Assembly (NCBI GenBank): GCA_022393335.1
Contig: JAJEKB010021931.1
Coordinates: 314,641 to 378,640 of the forward strand
Length of the DNA stretch: 64,000 nt
Reading direction: 5' to 3'
Source: Macrotrachela quadricornifera
Lineage: Eukaryota > Rotifera > Eurotatoria > Philodinida > Philodinidae
Part shown: positions 11,863-24,155 of the stretch, piece after piece
Layout of the letters: each line of letters starts with the position of its first letter
How positions within the stretch are numbered: position 1 is the first letter of the stretch
Program-made: the position numbers and the translations under genes
The notes under the pieces: generated by a model
What the model was told of the DNA's origin: nothing
The model's database searches: none
Seen by the model: the letters and a program-made list of their open reading frames with translations, nothing else

Positions 11863-12457
11863 TATCTCTTATACCACAAGGTACATCGTGAAAAGCTCTA
11901 CAATTCATAAAGATTTAGTTTATTTAATTATGTACTTTTTGTTTCCGAAAAAAAATCAAAATTCTGAGAGACTACTTTTCGCAGCGCTGAGAATTGGTCG
12001 CCCAAAATTTTGTCAATTTTAAGAACAAAAAGTGGAAGTATAAAAAAAAGCGATCTTGTGTAACCTATACAGATTTTTACGCTGCATTTTATGGTATACT
12101 TACAGTTAATCAAAAGTATATGAGTCCGGCTTTTAGAAGTCAATTGATTTTAATCCTTTGTATAGCGCAATTCTTGCTCAAGAGAAACATTATGGAATGT
12201 TTTTTACAGATTAAACTCTATAAACACTTCTCTTTTCATTCCAGTTTGAGTCAACTGTTTCTATATTGAAAGTTTCAACAGAAAATTATAGTAAAAGGTA
12301 ATGATAATGCTTCGAAAACTTGGTACTATATATCCATATATTTTTGATGATGCACTAATATATCATAATTACTAAATAGCCGCATACCTTTGTAATCGCG
12401 AAAAAGAATTGATCTTTATTTTTTAGCCATTCTTAATTATCTATAAAGTAGAAGATA

Positions 12458-13658
12458 ATGGAACGTGAACAAAAGAAGAAAAAAATGACGGTGAAAGATG
12501 TCCACATTCCGATCGAATTAAGAGCAATAACACTCAATGACCGAAAGACGAATGATCGACGACACGTAACATGTACAAATGTAGACGTTCAGGATGAGCA
12601 AACACCGATCGCATTGGATGATCAAGAAGCAAATGACCAACGACAAAAGACCAGCAAAGACGTAGAGGTTCAGACCGAGCAAACGGTGGTTATACACGAA
12701 GAGGTTCAGACTGAACAAATAGCAACCACGCTCGATGATCAAGAGACGAGTGATCGGCAACACATAATGATTGAAAATGCTGAGATCAAGAGTAATGTAC
12801 CGCGTACATTTGGCAAGTTACATTCGGACATGACTGAAGAAGAAATACTGGATCAAAGACAAATAGCATTAGCAATGGAAGATTCGAGTAACGCACTGGG
12901 TGACTCGATGCAAAAAAATCATCGAATTGCAGACACTATCATAGACGAACCAAATTCTACAACTACGGACATCATCAATAATATTAGTGTAGAGCTGGGC
13001 CCTATCGTGGGATACGCCGAAGAGCCCGTATTGCCACTTTTCAAAGCATGTGCTCCACTCTTCGACATTATTCATAATATATCGTTCTATGTTCAAATGG
13101 CCCTTAATGAAACTCCAGAAAAGCCATCCGATGGACTGACGATAGATGAGAGTGCTGCAATTCGTCTTTACACAATCGAATGGAATGGACCACATCGAAG
13201 TCTTTATTCGATGCTCAATTATACTCTCAAGAACAACGATCGTGAACATCTTCGACCCTATTTTAAATATCTAAAATTATTTGTAACTGCTCTCGTCAAA
13301 TTACCATGCGTCCCACCATTAACTGTTTGGCGAGGAGTGACTAAAGACTTAAATGCAGAATTTCTGCCAGGCACTTCAGTAACGTGGTGGGCATTTTCAT
13401 CATGCACAAGCGAATTGACAGTACTTGATAACGCCATGTACTTGGGTACTAGTGGTAGTCGAACATTATTCTCTGTTGAAGCCATTAATGGTCGGACAAT
13501 ACGTGCTCATTCACATTTCGTTACTGAAGATGAAATTCTTCTTTTACCTGGCACTCATATGATAGTTCAATCAAAATTTAGTCCAGCGACTGATCTTCAT
13601 GTCGTTCATTTGAAACAGATCGAACCAGAAGAAGTACTACTCGAGCCACCATTTGAAG
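12458..13658 (+). CDS. ART-domain exon 1
   Basis: The ATG at 12458 follows an AT-rich leader, and the frame runs 400 codons to a GTATTT donor at 13659. Reading through instead would stop at 13676-13678 and give a soluble 406-residue protein. NAD:arginine mono-ADP-ribosyltransferases transfer ADP-ribose from NAD to arginine side chains. The three catalytic landmarks (R292, S314, E357/E359) are in the right order and spacing and all intact, so activity is expected. Upstream helices (VLPLFKACAPLFDIIHNISF) and a Cys pair (C198, C284) fit the ART N-subdomain. The acidic N-terminal 120 residues are not part of the fold and carry imperfect EVQTEQ/DDQE repeats. Confidence 0.88.
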
Positions 13659-16600
13659 GTATTTTAAATATTTTTTAATCAATTATTTTAAATTAGTGAT
13701 ATTTCTAAACGTAGGTGCTCGTCTTTATCCTAAAACTAAGTAAGTCTAATTTCATTTTCTCGTAATTGTATTTCTGATAAATCATTTCATTAAATTTAAA
13801 AGACGTTCGTGGTATCACAAGAAGAGATTCTTCATTCCAATTTCTTTAATGACTATTCTAATCATCAGCGCAATCATTATTGGGGCCGTTTTGGGAACAA
13901 GATCTAACAATAATGCAACGGGTATGATTTTAAACATTCTTTTCGTTCGAAAATGAACGACACTTCATTTAAGAAAGGTCGTCTGTTCCATTGAACTTAC
14001 ATACAAAAATATAGGAACTGATATATTAGATCGAGTTTGCAATCTCCGTATTTTTCTATTTCTTTCCTTTTAACATACATTTTCAGCTACAGGTAAATGT
14101 TCATGAATCACGAATCCTGTTTGAAACAAAAAAAGAAATATTGGTAAAGTACTTCATTCAGTTCCATACAGATACGAAAATCGAGTTTGATTTGAGAAAC
14201 TAACGTTTAGAAAAATTTTCATTAAATCATCGAAAAGCTTCCTGTTCAACACTATTTTGATCCTTTAATGATTAATTATGGCACAAGATTCACCGATTGG
14301 AAGTGAATCATCTCGGTTAATGTCTGATACACATCTTTGCTATGAATGTATTTCCTAGAAATGACTTTAGACAGTAATGAAGTCGAGTGAGATCTCTTAC
14401 CGAGTCTAGTCAAGTTAAGCTATTTTGGCTCGTTTCAGACTATTGTTTTAAAGAACGCTAATTTTTTAAATCAGAAACATTCTCTCATATAACATATTCA
14501 TAACTATATGTCTGTTAGTCATGGAAATTTTCTATGGCTTGGAATCTAGTTGAGATTACAACTAAAGTTTCTTCCTTCTGTTTCATATGTTCAACGCCAA
14601 ATATCATATTTTTATTTGATGAATTTGTAACAGCTTTCGAGATAGCCCAATGTATATATGCATATCCACAATGTAGATGTGATGAAATACAAATAAAGTT
14701 GATAAATCCTTTAAAACCTCCAATAAATAACTAGGTTCCTAACTCTCAACTCTCAGTAATAACCTCTGTTTTTATATTATTCATATTTGTGACTATCTTT
14801 CATTAGTGAGCATAGAGACAATCTGTTTCGCGTATCTGTAAGGAATTGAAGAGAGAACAAGTGTCGGTGAATAAAAAAATCTTCGTAAAAACTCTCGTAA
14901 TGTTTGATTTTAAACAGTAGAGATCTCTGGAATACCATAAATTTGCAAATTGCAAATTACTCTGTTCAATCCTCTAACTGCATCAATTTTCTTCTATAAT
15001 CCATTGCAAAATTTTTTCCAGCAAACTCAACTGTTATTTTATCACTATCAACGAAGAGTGTCTTGACGTAACTAAGATACATTAAGACAGTCACGAATCC
15101 TTGTGCGCTAAACATAGTTAGAATTGATTACAATTTAAGACAAAGCACTTCGTGATCTATTATTTTGCTACATTTTTGTCTATTGTCTACTTGTCTTAAA
15201 AGCCTTTGCTACTATCGATCACATAATGCGTTTATTCGTTGTTCAATCATGTTAACACTAGAATAATAGAAAGTGTTAGAAATAGTTGATCTGCCGCCAA
15301 AAACACGTTCCAACGACAAAAATCATCTTGCGATACACTAGCTTCAACTAGGAGATGGTTTTAAATTGTATTTAAACTATGATAAATGTATTTTTAGTAT
15401 TATATAGATCTAGGACACTTCACGGCTCAAAGATCAGAGGAGCTGTTTAAACGAACTGCCAAAAGAGTTTTTTTGATCGGAACGGATCTATGTAAATAGT
15501 TCTTATTAACACATGGCCAGAACTTGACGACCTTCTAAGAACACTTGGAAAGACTATTCGATGTATCTCAAAGCAACCAGAAGAATCACTTATGTGATAG
15601 TTCATAGGTGGTTTCAACATCACCCCAAGAAAAACTTGAACAGTTGCAGATGTGATAGCTGAGTGCTCTTAAAAACCAATATGTACTATTTCGCAATAGC
15701 TTCTATAAAGTTACGCACATCAATCCTAATTAGTCCTCGAAAAGTTATAGAGGCCGTCCTTAGATGTCCCATGAAAATTTATAAAGACTCCTTCTGATTT
15801 GTTCTTGAAAAGTTATAATGTACTCTTAGACGAGCCATGCATATTTTAACTTCACCATACCTCATTGTATTTCACCTGTACTTTACTCTCACTTCAACTT
15901 TTTTTGGAAAAGATGGAGTCTCTGTTTTTTTCCCTGAAGAGAGCAACATTCATGGATTCTGTATGAACGTGTTATGGTTACTACCAAAATAAAACCAAAG
16001 TGTTTTTTAATTTTTAGAATTGTTTCCCAGTAACAGAGCATTTTTATTCTGTTTTCAGAACAACACTAACACATTCATACGATTCCATGGTCTGTTTATA
16101 TGCTCCCACTCATTTAAACGATATGCAGATGCTACACATTTACTTTTATACCTAATTAGAAGTGCAAATTCATTTTTAAAGTATAACTCTAATACGTTTT
16201 CTGTCGCTATTGGCGCTTGTCCAATAACTAATTACTTCCTATGTGAAGAATTCATCATGTCTATTGCAGGTCCTACTTGTTACGATGGTATCAGGAATGG
16301 AAATGAGATTGATGTGGATTGTGGTGGCAGCTGTCTACCCACTAAAACATGTGCTGATGGATTGAGATGTAATAATGGGTTCGACTGCAAAAGCGGTGTT
16401 TGTGTATTAAACATTTGCCAAGGTGAGTATGTTTGCTTGTATTATTAAGACTTTGAGCTTCTGTATTGTAGTTCCTACTTGCAACGACACTGTCAAGAAT
16501 GGAAATGAAACCGATGCAGACTGTGGTGGCTCATGCCTGCCGAATAAACGATGTCGTGAGGGAATGACATGTAAAAATCCATCTGACTGTATGACCACCG

Positions 16601-19600
16601 TCTGTATCTCAAATATTTGTCAAGGTTAGTGTAGTCACTAAATACAGGATAAAGATAAATATCATAAGTATTACACTTTTTACTTCAAACAAATATTTTT
16701 ATATTTATACTTATTGATGAAATGATGCGGTCTATCGTTTTTACTCAAAATAAGAGATTTGTATACTATTACGAGGATGAAATGTCTTATTGTCTTGGTA
16801 GATCTACGGGGTGAGAGTTACAAGGCTTGTTCTTTGATATGGCTTAAATATCATCATGTTTTACGCTGATAATAAGCAAGAAATCACTACTTTTCATACC
16901 AATCTATCACATTTCCGCAATAATTTTCACTATTATTAGCAGCTAGAAAGAAGCAGTGGACTTTCAGTGTAAAACTATGATAAAATATATAACTAATTTA
17001 AAGTACTGGAGTGTGGTTTAAAGTATGCGGAAGTAGCGCAAAGCATTCAAAAATAAGTTATAATTTACCGATGTGCTTCAAGAGTACCCCCGCTTTTTTA
17101 ATATAAAATGAAAAAAAAAAATTTTTGTTTATGCACTCTAAAGATAAAATCGATATTAGCCTTTAGATCTGCGCTTGAACGAGCTCAATCTGATGTGCCG
17201 TTAATTTTTTATATCATTTTTACGAAAAACAGGTATATCAAAACCTGTCAACATTTTACTCTCTAATAAAGAGTAAAAGGTCTTCGTAACAGATGGTTCA
17301 TAGAATCGCTAAAAAACGAACTTTCGACATCTTAAAACTATTTTGAGTTTTTCTCAAAACCAGTTTCTCATACATGTACATAGTGCTCAATTGTGCTATG
17401 GACAACCACTCTCTGAGTTTATCCGATCGAGCTGAAATTTTTATCACAGATATTTGGAACTATTCTCCAGAGGTGAATTCGGCCGTTTTCACTTTTGACT
17501 TCACCATCCAGGTTTATAGGGTTCACAAAGGCCAGAACACCAGTTTTAGAAAAAACCTTTACAAAATTTTTTTGATAAAAAAAAGAAAGCGAAAATTACG
17601 AAAAAGCTCAAAACCACCTCTGAGATATAGTCACAGGTATCTGAAAATAATTTTTCAGCCGAACCGAACAAAGTTTGATGAGATCATATAGTGACAAGGT
17701 GACACCCTATGGAAAATCTTACAAAGATCTTCTGCAAAAAATTTTTCCTTAAACACGAGGCACGTTATTTGATGTGCTCTATCTGTAGTAAAAGTTTCAA
17801 CCCGATCGGCCTTACTGTTTTCGAGATTTAGAAATGGTCAAAAAAGAGGAAGCGGTCGGTACCCTTAAATTAGGTCAAAATACTGGACAGAAATGAAGCA
17901 CAATCAGCTAACGTTGACAAAATATGACCGGATTGGTTTATTTATTCTCAATTCGAGAGATGTCATATATCCAGAATATCTGGAATGCTAGGAATTTAGC
18001 GGAAAAAGCTGGATACACACTACTCAATTATTACAAGTGTATCCGTATCTTTCAGCATCTCTCAACGAATATCGTTTTTTTTTCAATTTTTATGCTATAT
18101 GACGTATATCCGTCAGATCTCTTTTGTAAGTATATCTCCGCTCCCTCTCTCAATAAGGGAGATACCTGTTGTGCTTATTTCTGTCCTCAACCTCAAATCA
18201 TGCACAAGTTTAAGGAGAAAATTCGAAAAAAAAATTTCATCAGAAGATGCTGAGCGACGAACAAGTGAGACACGCAGCGTCTCCTAAAGAGAAATATTGT
18301 GAGATGTGATATCTTCTGGAGATAGTTGATGAGAGATCTGATGCAAGGGGGAAAAAGCGGATCCTGAATCCTTGAATCCTGCTAGATCGTTATAAAAACT
18401 TTTTGATATTCTCAGGATCCTATTTATTAGTTAAGACCATCATTAGTCACTCCAATTAGTTTCTAATGTCACACTGGCTTGTACAACATGGGTTCATAAC
18501 AATTTCTACTATTATTTTTCTTACTTCCGGGTTGAAAAAAATGGGCTGGTTCCTGAAGGAAATCATCGAAAAATTATCGAAAGTGAAAGCAGTATTCCCA
18601 TTGGCGATTTTCTGGACTTGTTTCGGTGGATTGCAGTCATAACCTTGTGCTTTCCAGCAGGAAACGGTTGGAATTCATCGGAAAAAAACAAAAATTTTCC
18701 GGTCGAATTACTGCTTCTGGTTTCGGTGATTTCCTACATGATCACAAGTTACAGAGATGCATCAATTCCAGTTCCAGTCAATCCCAATTCTTCGAATTAA
18801 AATTGATCAGAATTGTTCAGGAACTAACAACATCTAATCTGAAATTGCCTACGATTAGTTGTTAGTCACACCTCTCGGTCCTTATCTCCTATTGTATGAA
18901 GGTATCTTTAGGTACGCCAGCGCTGTTATATGGAAGTATCTTCAGATTCTGAAGAATACTGCAAGAAGGTAACTTCAGGTCCTTATCCCCTACTATATGG
19001 AAGTAACATTAGGTCAGAAGAGGATGTAACCATCTTAAACTTCAATACCAATACTAAGTGGCATCGATGGTATTGAATAGTTACTTTGCACTAGAAAATC
19101 AAACTTGAAAATTTCAAAGAACTGATGATAGATTGAGATTTCTCTAACTCACGATATTTCGATTGCGCTTTATAAAAATCCTTATATTCGAAAAAGGTCC
19201 TTTCTTAGATGAAAAACGCGAAAATTAAAACATTTTTGAGAGATTAATTTTCAATTCTTCATTTTTTCGTCAAGGAGAGGCTTTTTATCGAGTATAAGAG
19301 CTTTCTAAAGTTTGATGAAAGCCTTGAACGATCTAAGAGATCCAATCTATCATCAGTTTTAGAAAATCTCAAGCTTGATTGTCCTTCGTACACTGCCGAT
19401 TCAATACCTATAATGCCATTTGGTATCAGTATAGCAAGTATTAGCATGACTCCATCTCTCACCTGATTTAAGCTTTGCTCCATAGAACAGTTTGAGAATC
19501 TAAGGGCACTACACTATATAGCAGGAGATAAGGACAAAAGGGTATGACTAAGAACGAATCGTAGTCAATTCTATGTCAGATTTTGTCAGTTCCAGATCAA

Positions 19601-22333
19601 TTCTACTCAACACCAACCAATTTTAATTGCAAATTCAGTCAAATCTAACGAAACCTAAGCATTGAAATTGACTAAAATTGGAATTGGTGCATCTCCACAC
19701 TAAATATCTAGTTTTTGATGGCATTTACAGTCAAAAGAATTTCAAGGCTTAATAAGTAATGTCACGGGATCAAACATGCTTCAATAGTTAGAGAAGGCAA
19801 CACTTATTATTCAGTCAGGCTTTGAAAAGGCTCGATAAATAAATTTTAGTATAATGCTTTTCTTTTTGGAACACAAACAGTTACCTATCCTACCCATGTA
19901 ACTAAAAAATCAAAAAAATGACATTTGTTATGATGAAACCGACATAAAAATCGATGTTTTGCATTTTCATCGGTGAAGGTGAAAATTTTCATTTTAATAA
20001 ATGAAAATGGAAAACATCGATTTTTATGTCGCTTTCATCATAAAAATGTTATCTCTTTCGTGTTTTTTCACATGAAAGTCATCATTTTTCGCCATGTTTT
20101 GACTACATGGGCAGTTTTTCGTGGATCGACGCACGCACAATTAGACTATCTGTTCATTATGTTTGGATTCAGTTCATCTTCAAAAGTCATGCTTTATTCA
20201 ATACGTGAGAATAACTGAAGACTTTTATTAACATTTCAAAAAGAGAGAGCAAAGACCTGACTAAATACTAGTAAAATCTTAGCTCCTTAACTCATATCAT
20301 TTTCAGGTTACGGAAATAGTATCCTCGTCTATCCGTCCCTAAAATGAATATTAGTTATTCTGAAACTTATTAACAACAAACGTCATTTCATACAGAAGCA
20401 AAGGACTGCAACCCAATTGAGCATTCATAAAAGTCATTTATGATGTAATAGAATTTCATCAGTCAAAACCACCGATAAATAGCAATAATCAGTTTAATCC
20501 TCATTTTTTTTTCTAACTTACCACTAAGTGCTATATTCGAACGAAACCTACGAAATTCGCGTTGGCCAAAGTTTTTAAGAATCGCTGCAAACCAGAGTCT
20601 GTTATAGGCGTTATCGAATATCTTTAATTTATCATGAAGAAATCATTAATTTTCTGATTTTACACTAACATTGCATTGTATTTCAATAAATCCTATCGGA
20701 TCCTTGGCTCCGAAAAGATCCGCCTTTTCTTCCTTGATTTGATGTCTATGTAATAGTTCAATAGTGCAATACAGATATCCGCATTTCCTACTGCATTTTT
20801 ATCATACATGCAATTTTCGATAAGTAACACCGCGACTCAAGTCACAGGTTAAATATTTTGGGCCCTAATTTGTCTTACAATGCCATTTTATCTCCCGCTC
20901 TGTATTGCTTCAATAAAACTTCTTTACGCTTGCTTCGTTTGTTTACCATTCCGTTGAAATAGCTCTACAAAGAGTCTGAACTTCCTTTCTAAAGGGAACA
21001 TGTTACTTCCCTTTATAGAATATATCAGCACGAACGTTCTATGCGAACCTTCACAAGAAACCATGCAGTATGGTACAAACTGTTTTGCTAAAACCAAGAT
21101 TTTTGGTTGCAACGGATACAAAAAGCATAGTGGAATCTCTTTATTATCAATGAATTACCGAATGTCCTCCTAAATTTCTGTTCCAAATAAACAAAAACGA
21201 TTATATCAAGTTTCCTCATTAAAACCGACATGAAAGCAGTATCACCATTCAAAGAGTAATAAATAGTATTCTAGTAACCTATTCAGAGTTGCTAGTACAG
21301 TGGTATTCTTTCCACTATACTAAATGTCTACTTCTCGAACACCTTAAGAATTTCTCACAATAACAAAAAAACTTTTTCCTTCCTTTCCCTTCCACCTTCT
21401 CTATTGATTAAACTACTTTCAAAAAAAAATCACCAGCAGCTTTCTAACAATTTAAAACGCATAGTTTCTAATTTCTAGACTGCTACTTTCTATAGATGAC
21501 TAGTTTACATTTGCTCATAGTCAAAATATATTTTACACATACATACGTTTCATCTAGGTTGGAAAACTATCAGTAGTATGAATATTGTACGATCCGATCA
21601 TACAGCAACCATCTTACCTAATGGAAAAGTGTTAGTTACTGGCGGATATTCTGGTACTAATATTTTAAACATCGCTGAATTGTATGATCCATCATTAAAT
21701 ACTTGGACAACTATTAGTAGTANNNNNNNNNNTAGTGTTGAATTGTATGATCCATCATTAAATACTTGGACAACTATTAGTAGTACGAATACTGCACGAT
21801 CCGATCATACAGCAACCATCTTAACCAATGAAAAAGCGTTAGTTGTTGGTGGATATAATGGTCGGAATTATCTAAATAGTGTTGAATTGTATGATGCATC
21901 ATTAAATACTTGGACAACTATTAATAGTATGAATACTGCACGATCCGGTCATACAGCAACTATCTTAAGAAATGGAAAAGTGCTAGTTGCGGGCGGATTT
22001 AATGGTAGTAATGTTGTAAACAGTGTTGAATTGTATGATGCATCATTAAATACTTGGACAACTATTAATAGTATGAATACCGCACGATGCCTGCATACAG
22101 CAACCATCTTAACAAATGGAAAAGTGTTAGTTGCTGGTGGAAATGATGGTAGTAATATTTTGAACAGTGGGGAATTGTATGATCCATTATTAAACACTTG
22201 GCCAACTGTTAGTAGTACAAATAGTGCCCGAGAAAATCATACAGCAACCATCTTAACAAATGGAAAAGTATTAGTTGCTGGGGGATATAATGGTACTTCT
22301 TTAAATAGTGCTGAATTCTATTTGTGGAGCTAA
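12458..22333 (+). CDS. ADP-ribosyltransferase-TM-Cys-rich-Kelch membrane protein (7 predicted exons)
   Basis: Predicted exons: 12458-13658, 13715-13739, 13803-13921, an optional 6-nt micro-exon 14087-14092, 16270-16422, 16472-16624 and 21558-22333. All junctions are GT-AG. The phases chain without error to 2433 nt (811 codons, 810 residues, counting the 10 Ns). Residues 1-120 are charged and contain VQTEQ-type repeats. Residues about 180-400 are an arginine-type ART domain: R292 (TVWRGV), S314 (WAFSS) and E357-x-E359 (TEDEILLLPG) form the R-S-ExE triad. There is one TM helix at about 418-440 after a basic KKR. Two 51-residue DCGG Cys modules follow, then Kelch repeats. There is no signal peptide, so the ART should be cytosolic and the propeller outside. 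The 4.9-kb intron is long for a bdelloid. The alternative is two or three separate genes. The ART and Kelch domains are certain; the single-gene model is likely. Confidence 0.7.
13715..13921 (+). CDS. Two small exons encoding the juxtamembrane and TM segment
   Basis: The 25-nt exon 13715-13739 and the 119-nt exon 13803-13921 join exon 1 in phase. They give a basic stretch (YHKKR) followed by an uninterrupted hydrophobic helix (SLMTILIISAIIIGAVLG) and then TRSNNNAT. Both introns are short (56 and 63 nt) with canonical ends. Basic residues before the helix favour a cytosolic N-terminus. The exon ends in phase 1, as do all downstream junctions. Confidence 0.72.
14093..16269 (+). other. Predicted 2.2-kb intron without a recognisable gene
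   Basis: I see no supported gene here. The frames at 14534-14734 and 16020-16268 have no motif; the second simply runs into the following exon. The intron ends in a good acceptor, CTATTGCAG, at 16269. Confidence 0.5.
16270..16624 (+). CDS. Two tandem Cys-rich DCGG modules, one per exon
   Basis: Exons 16270-16422 and 16472-16624 are each exactly 153 nt, both phase 1-1, separated by a 49-nt intron. Each encodes PTC(Y/N)D...NGNE..(V/A)DCGGSCLP, then C-x4-G-x2-C, a DC, a VC and ...NICQ. The eight cysteines are evenly conserved between the two copies. This spacing is a known extracellular repeat of secreted and membrane proteins in protists and invertebrates. Identical exon length and symmetric phase point to a simple exon duplication. 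They lie between the TM exon and the Kelch exon and probably form an extracellular stalk. Confidence 0.85.
18752..19697. repeat. Large foldback (palindromic) element, about 0.95 kb
   Basis: The outer arms read GAGATGCATCAATTCCAG at the left and, inverted, GAGATGCACCAATTCCAA at the right. Homology continues inward through AATTAAAATTG, CTACGATT(A/C)GTT, TTAGTCA(C/T)ACC and TCCTTATCTCCT, down to mirrored CAATACC segments near 19070 and 19395. The element is almost entirely self-complementary and has no coding capacity I can see. Flanking target duplications are not obvious. Confidence 0.75.
19930..20050. repeat. Small palindromic element
   Basis: GATGAAACCGACATAAAAAT plus CGATGTTTTGCATTTTCAT on the left is mirrored by ATGAAAATGGAAAACATCG plus ATTTTTATGTCGCTTTCATC on the right, with two mismatches over about 39 bp and a short central loop. 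It would form a strong hairpin in RNA or single-stranded DNA. Confidence 0.8.
21558..22333 (+). CDS. Kelch-repeat (galactose-oxidase-like) propeller exon
   Basis: The exon begins at a CATCTAG acceptor in phase 1 and ends with TAA at 22331-22333. It encodes tandem units of about 48-51 residues of the form W(T/K)TI(S/N)S..(N/T)xAR..HTATIL.NGKVLV.GG.(N/S)G...LN..ELYD.SLNT. Five complete units are visible. A sixth is interrupted by 10 Ns at 21723-21732. Each unit carries the Gly-Gly and Tyr/Trp landmarks of a Kelch blade. Six to seven blades would close a propeller, so the visible count plus the interrupted blade is near complete. The units are nearly identical in DNA, which points to recent unequal exchange or gene conversion. 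Confidence 0.88.
21723..21732. other. Assembly gap (10 N) inside the Kelch tandem repeat
   Basis: Ten Ns interrupt the propeller exon. The 46 bases before the gap (starting GAATTGTATGATCC) are repeated exactly after it, so the assembler probably could not resolve near-identical blades. The true number of blades is unknown. Confidence 0.95.
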
Positions 22334-24155
22334 GGAGAAAGATATATTGTTTTTGAATTTGTAAAATAATATTTTTTTTCCGATTTTACTATTGACTTCT
22401 GAAGGATTGTATAAACTTGTTATTATAAGTGTCTTGAACTGCGGAGAGGGAAGTAACTGTTTTTTTTTAAGATTAATCGAAAGCAGACGGACCTGGCTCT
22501 GGTGAGTGAATAAATTGAAAATCTTGATGGTGTGTGTGAAGACTAGTTACCATGACGCGTTTCGTCCACACTAAAGGACTACTCAATTGAAAAAAAGTAT
22601 TGTATATAATATAAGATCAGAAGACTAATTCTGTTATATACGATTAAAGGATAATATATAAAGAATTTGTATATGCACAATATTGAGAATAGTGGTGTGT
22701 TTCCATGGTATTTACGAGACATTTCATTCTGGTTGAAGGCACTGATTAGGCAAGATCGAAGATATAATTGATCTGCATAGTAATTTAATGTTTGTCAATA
22801 TGGAAGAAGACACATCATAGAGCTCTAAGAGCAACCTATAGTTAAAATATTCATTCAAACTTTTAAAGAAATTGTTCTAAGTAGTGAGTTAACTGTTGTG
22901 AAATGGAGTGTATATATTTGTCATTATTCCTTTGGTTAAGGATTTTTTAAAGATCACTCTGTTTTGTTGCTGTAATATAGTCTGAAATAACTTGTACTAC
23001 TATATGGAAGCGTTTAGAATTATTTTAAAGTACAATAATCTTAAAAATATCCTATCATATAAAGTCTAATGTTATAAACATCACACTGGCCACTGATCAC
23101 GTGTATTGGCCGTCTTGTCCGCGTATTGGTTTAGTTGATTACAAGCTAGACTAGAACGAAGTAGGATGTGAAAAACAGACATGTCCGAATGTTGGAGAAA
23201 GCATATGCACATCTAGCAATGTAGGACGATGATACAATAATATTGTCAAAATAAGAGAAAAAGGGAGACATGTTTCAGATCGAGTCAAAATATTATTATA
23301 ATGACGGTAATATACGCAAAAGTTCAACACGCTATTTTGAGAGTGAGGGTGGGTGTGGGATGTGTGACTAGTTGCCATAGTCTAGATTTCACTGGTGCTG
23401 CGCAGAATCATCAGAAGGCTTTAGAGATAAATTTGAATTTAGAAAGAAATCCAAACCAAATCTAATTTCATTGTTACTGTAAAGAAAATAATCTATAGTG
23501 GTAGAAATTACCTGAAGTAAATATGTGTACCGTTTGTGTGACATCCGTTTCAGACTTTCTGGATGGTTATATTGAAATAGCTGGATGATTTCTTTTGAGT
23601 AATAGTAATCAAACAAGATGAAGGTATATTGTTACTGCAGACAGAAGATTCTATTATAAAAGTATGTGCATTAGGCAGCTTTGAGAAAGTTTTTTTTATC
23701 ATATTGTCAGCATACCTGGAATGATAGTGGAAGTCATGAATTTTGTATTAAGATATCAGGCGGTAACGTTATTTCAAAGGAACAAACGAATTTTATTATA
23801 TTTCAAATGAAAACTTTTTAACACATTCAAGCCGATGTGACCACCGGTGGGATACACTACTCTCTAAAAAATTTCATTGCGCGGAATTTTGCTTTTTTTT
23901 GGAAACGAAAAGTACATTAATTCAAGTAAGCCTCACTTTTCAGATTGTAGAGCTCTTCGCGGTGTATCTTTTAGTATAATTTACTTTCTTACGGCTCACC
24001 TCCACCCAAAAATTTATTTTTCCCTTCGAGCATCTAAACCTAATGAAACTTTCAGAGTAAATGTATCCTGGGTTGGGCACTTGGTGGTAAAAATTTCAGC
24101 TGGAAATAGTATGCCTTTCAAGTGTTAGCTGCAAATCAGCAGTCAAAATCTAGAT

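Larger units (their letters stand above)
6586..12457. other. Long gene-poor region with old repeats
   Basis: No intact gene is supported in about 5.9 kb. Short open frames near 8240-8446, 11333-11566 and 11928-12269 have no recognisable motif and look like chance frames in AT-rich DNA. Structures present are a diverged direct repeat (8665-8990), a 54-codon frame with a hydrophobic segment (9621-9785), an inverted duplication of exon-like sequence (10056-10405) and a short hairpin (11801-11862). Parts of 9280-9540 and 10825-11045 resemble each other weakly and may be old copies of one dispersed repeat. Confidence 0.5.
16625..21557 (+). other. Predicted 4.9-kb intron filled with repeats
   Basis: The donor GTTAGT at 16625 and the acceptor CATCTAG at 21557 are in matching phase. 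Inside lie a large foldback element (18752-19697) and a smaller palindrome (19930-20050), with no supported gene. Frames near 17374-17691 and 17924-18287 have no motif. A phrase of the type GAGCTGAAATTTTTATCAC at about 17438 recurs in similar form in other repeats of the window, suggesting that mobile sequence makes up much of this stretch. Confidence 0.5.

Noticed and set aside
12518..13485. Minus-strand frames of 75-126 codons opposite the ART exon
   Set aside because: They are shadows of the strongly supported plus-strand ART frame.
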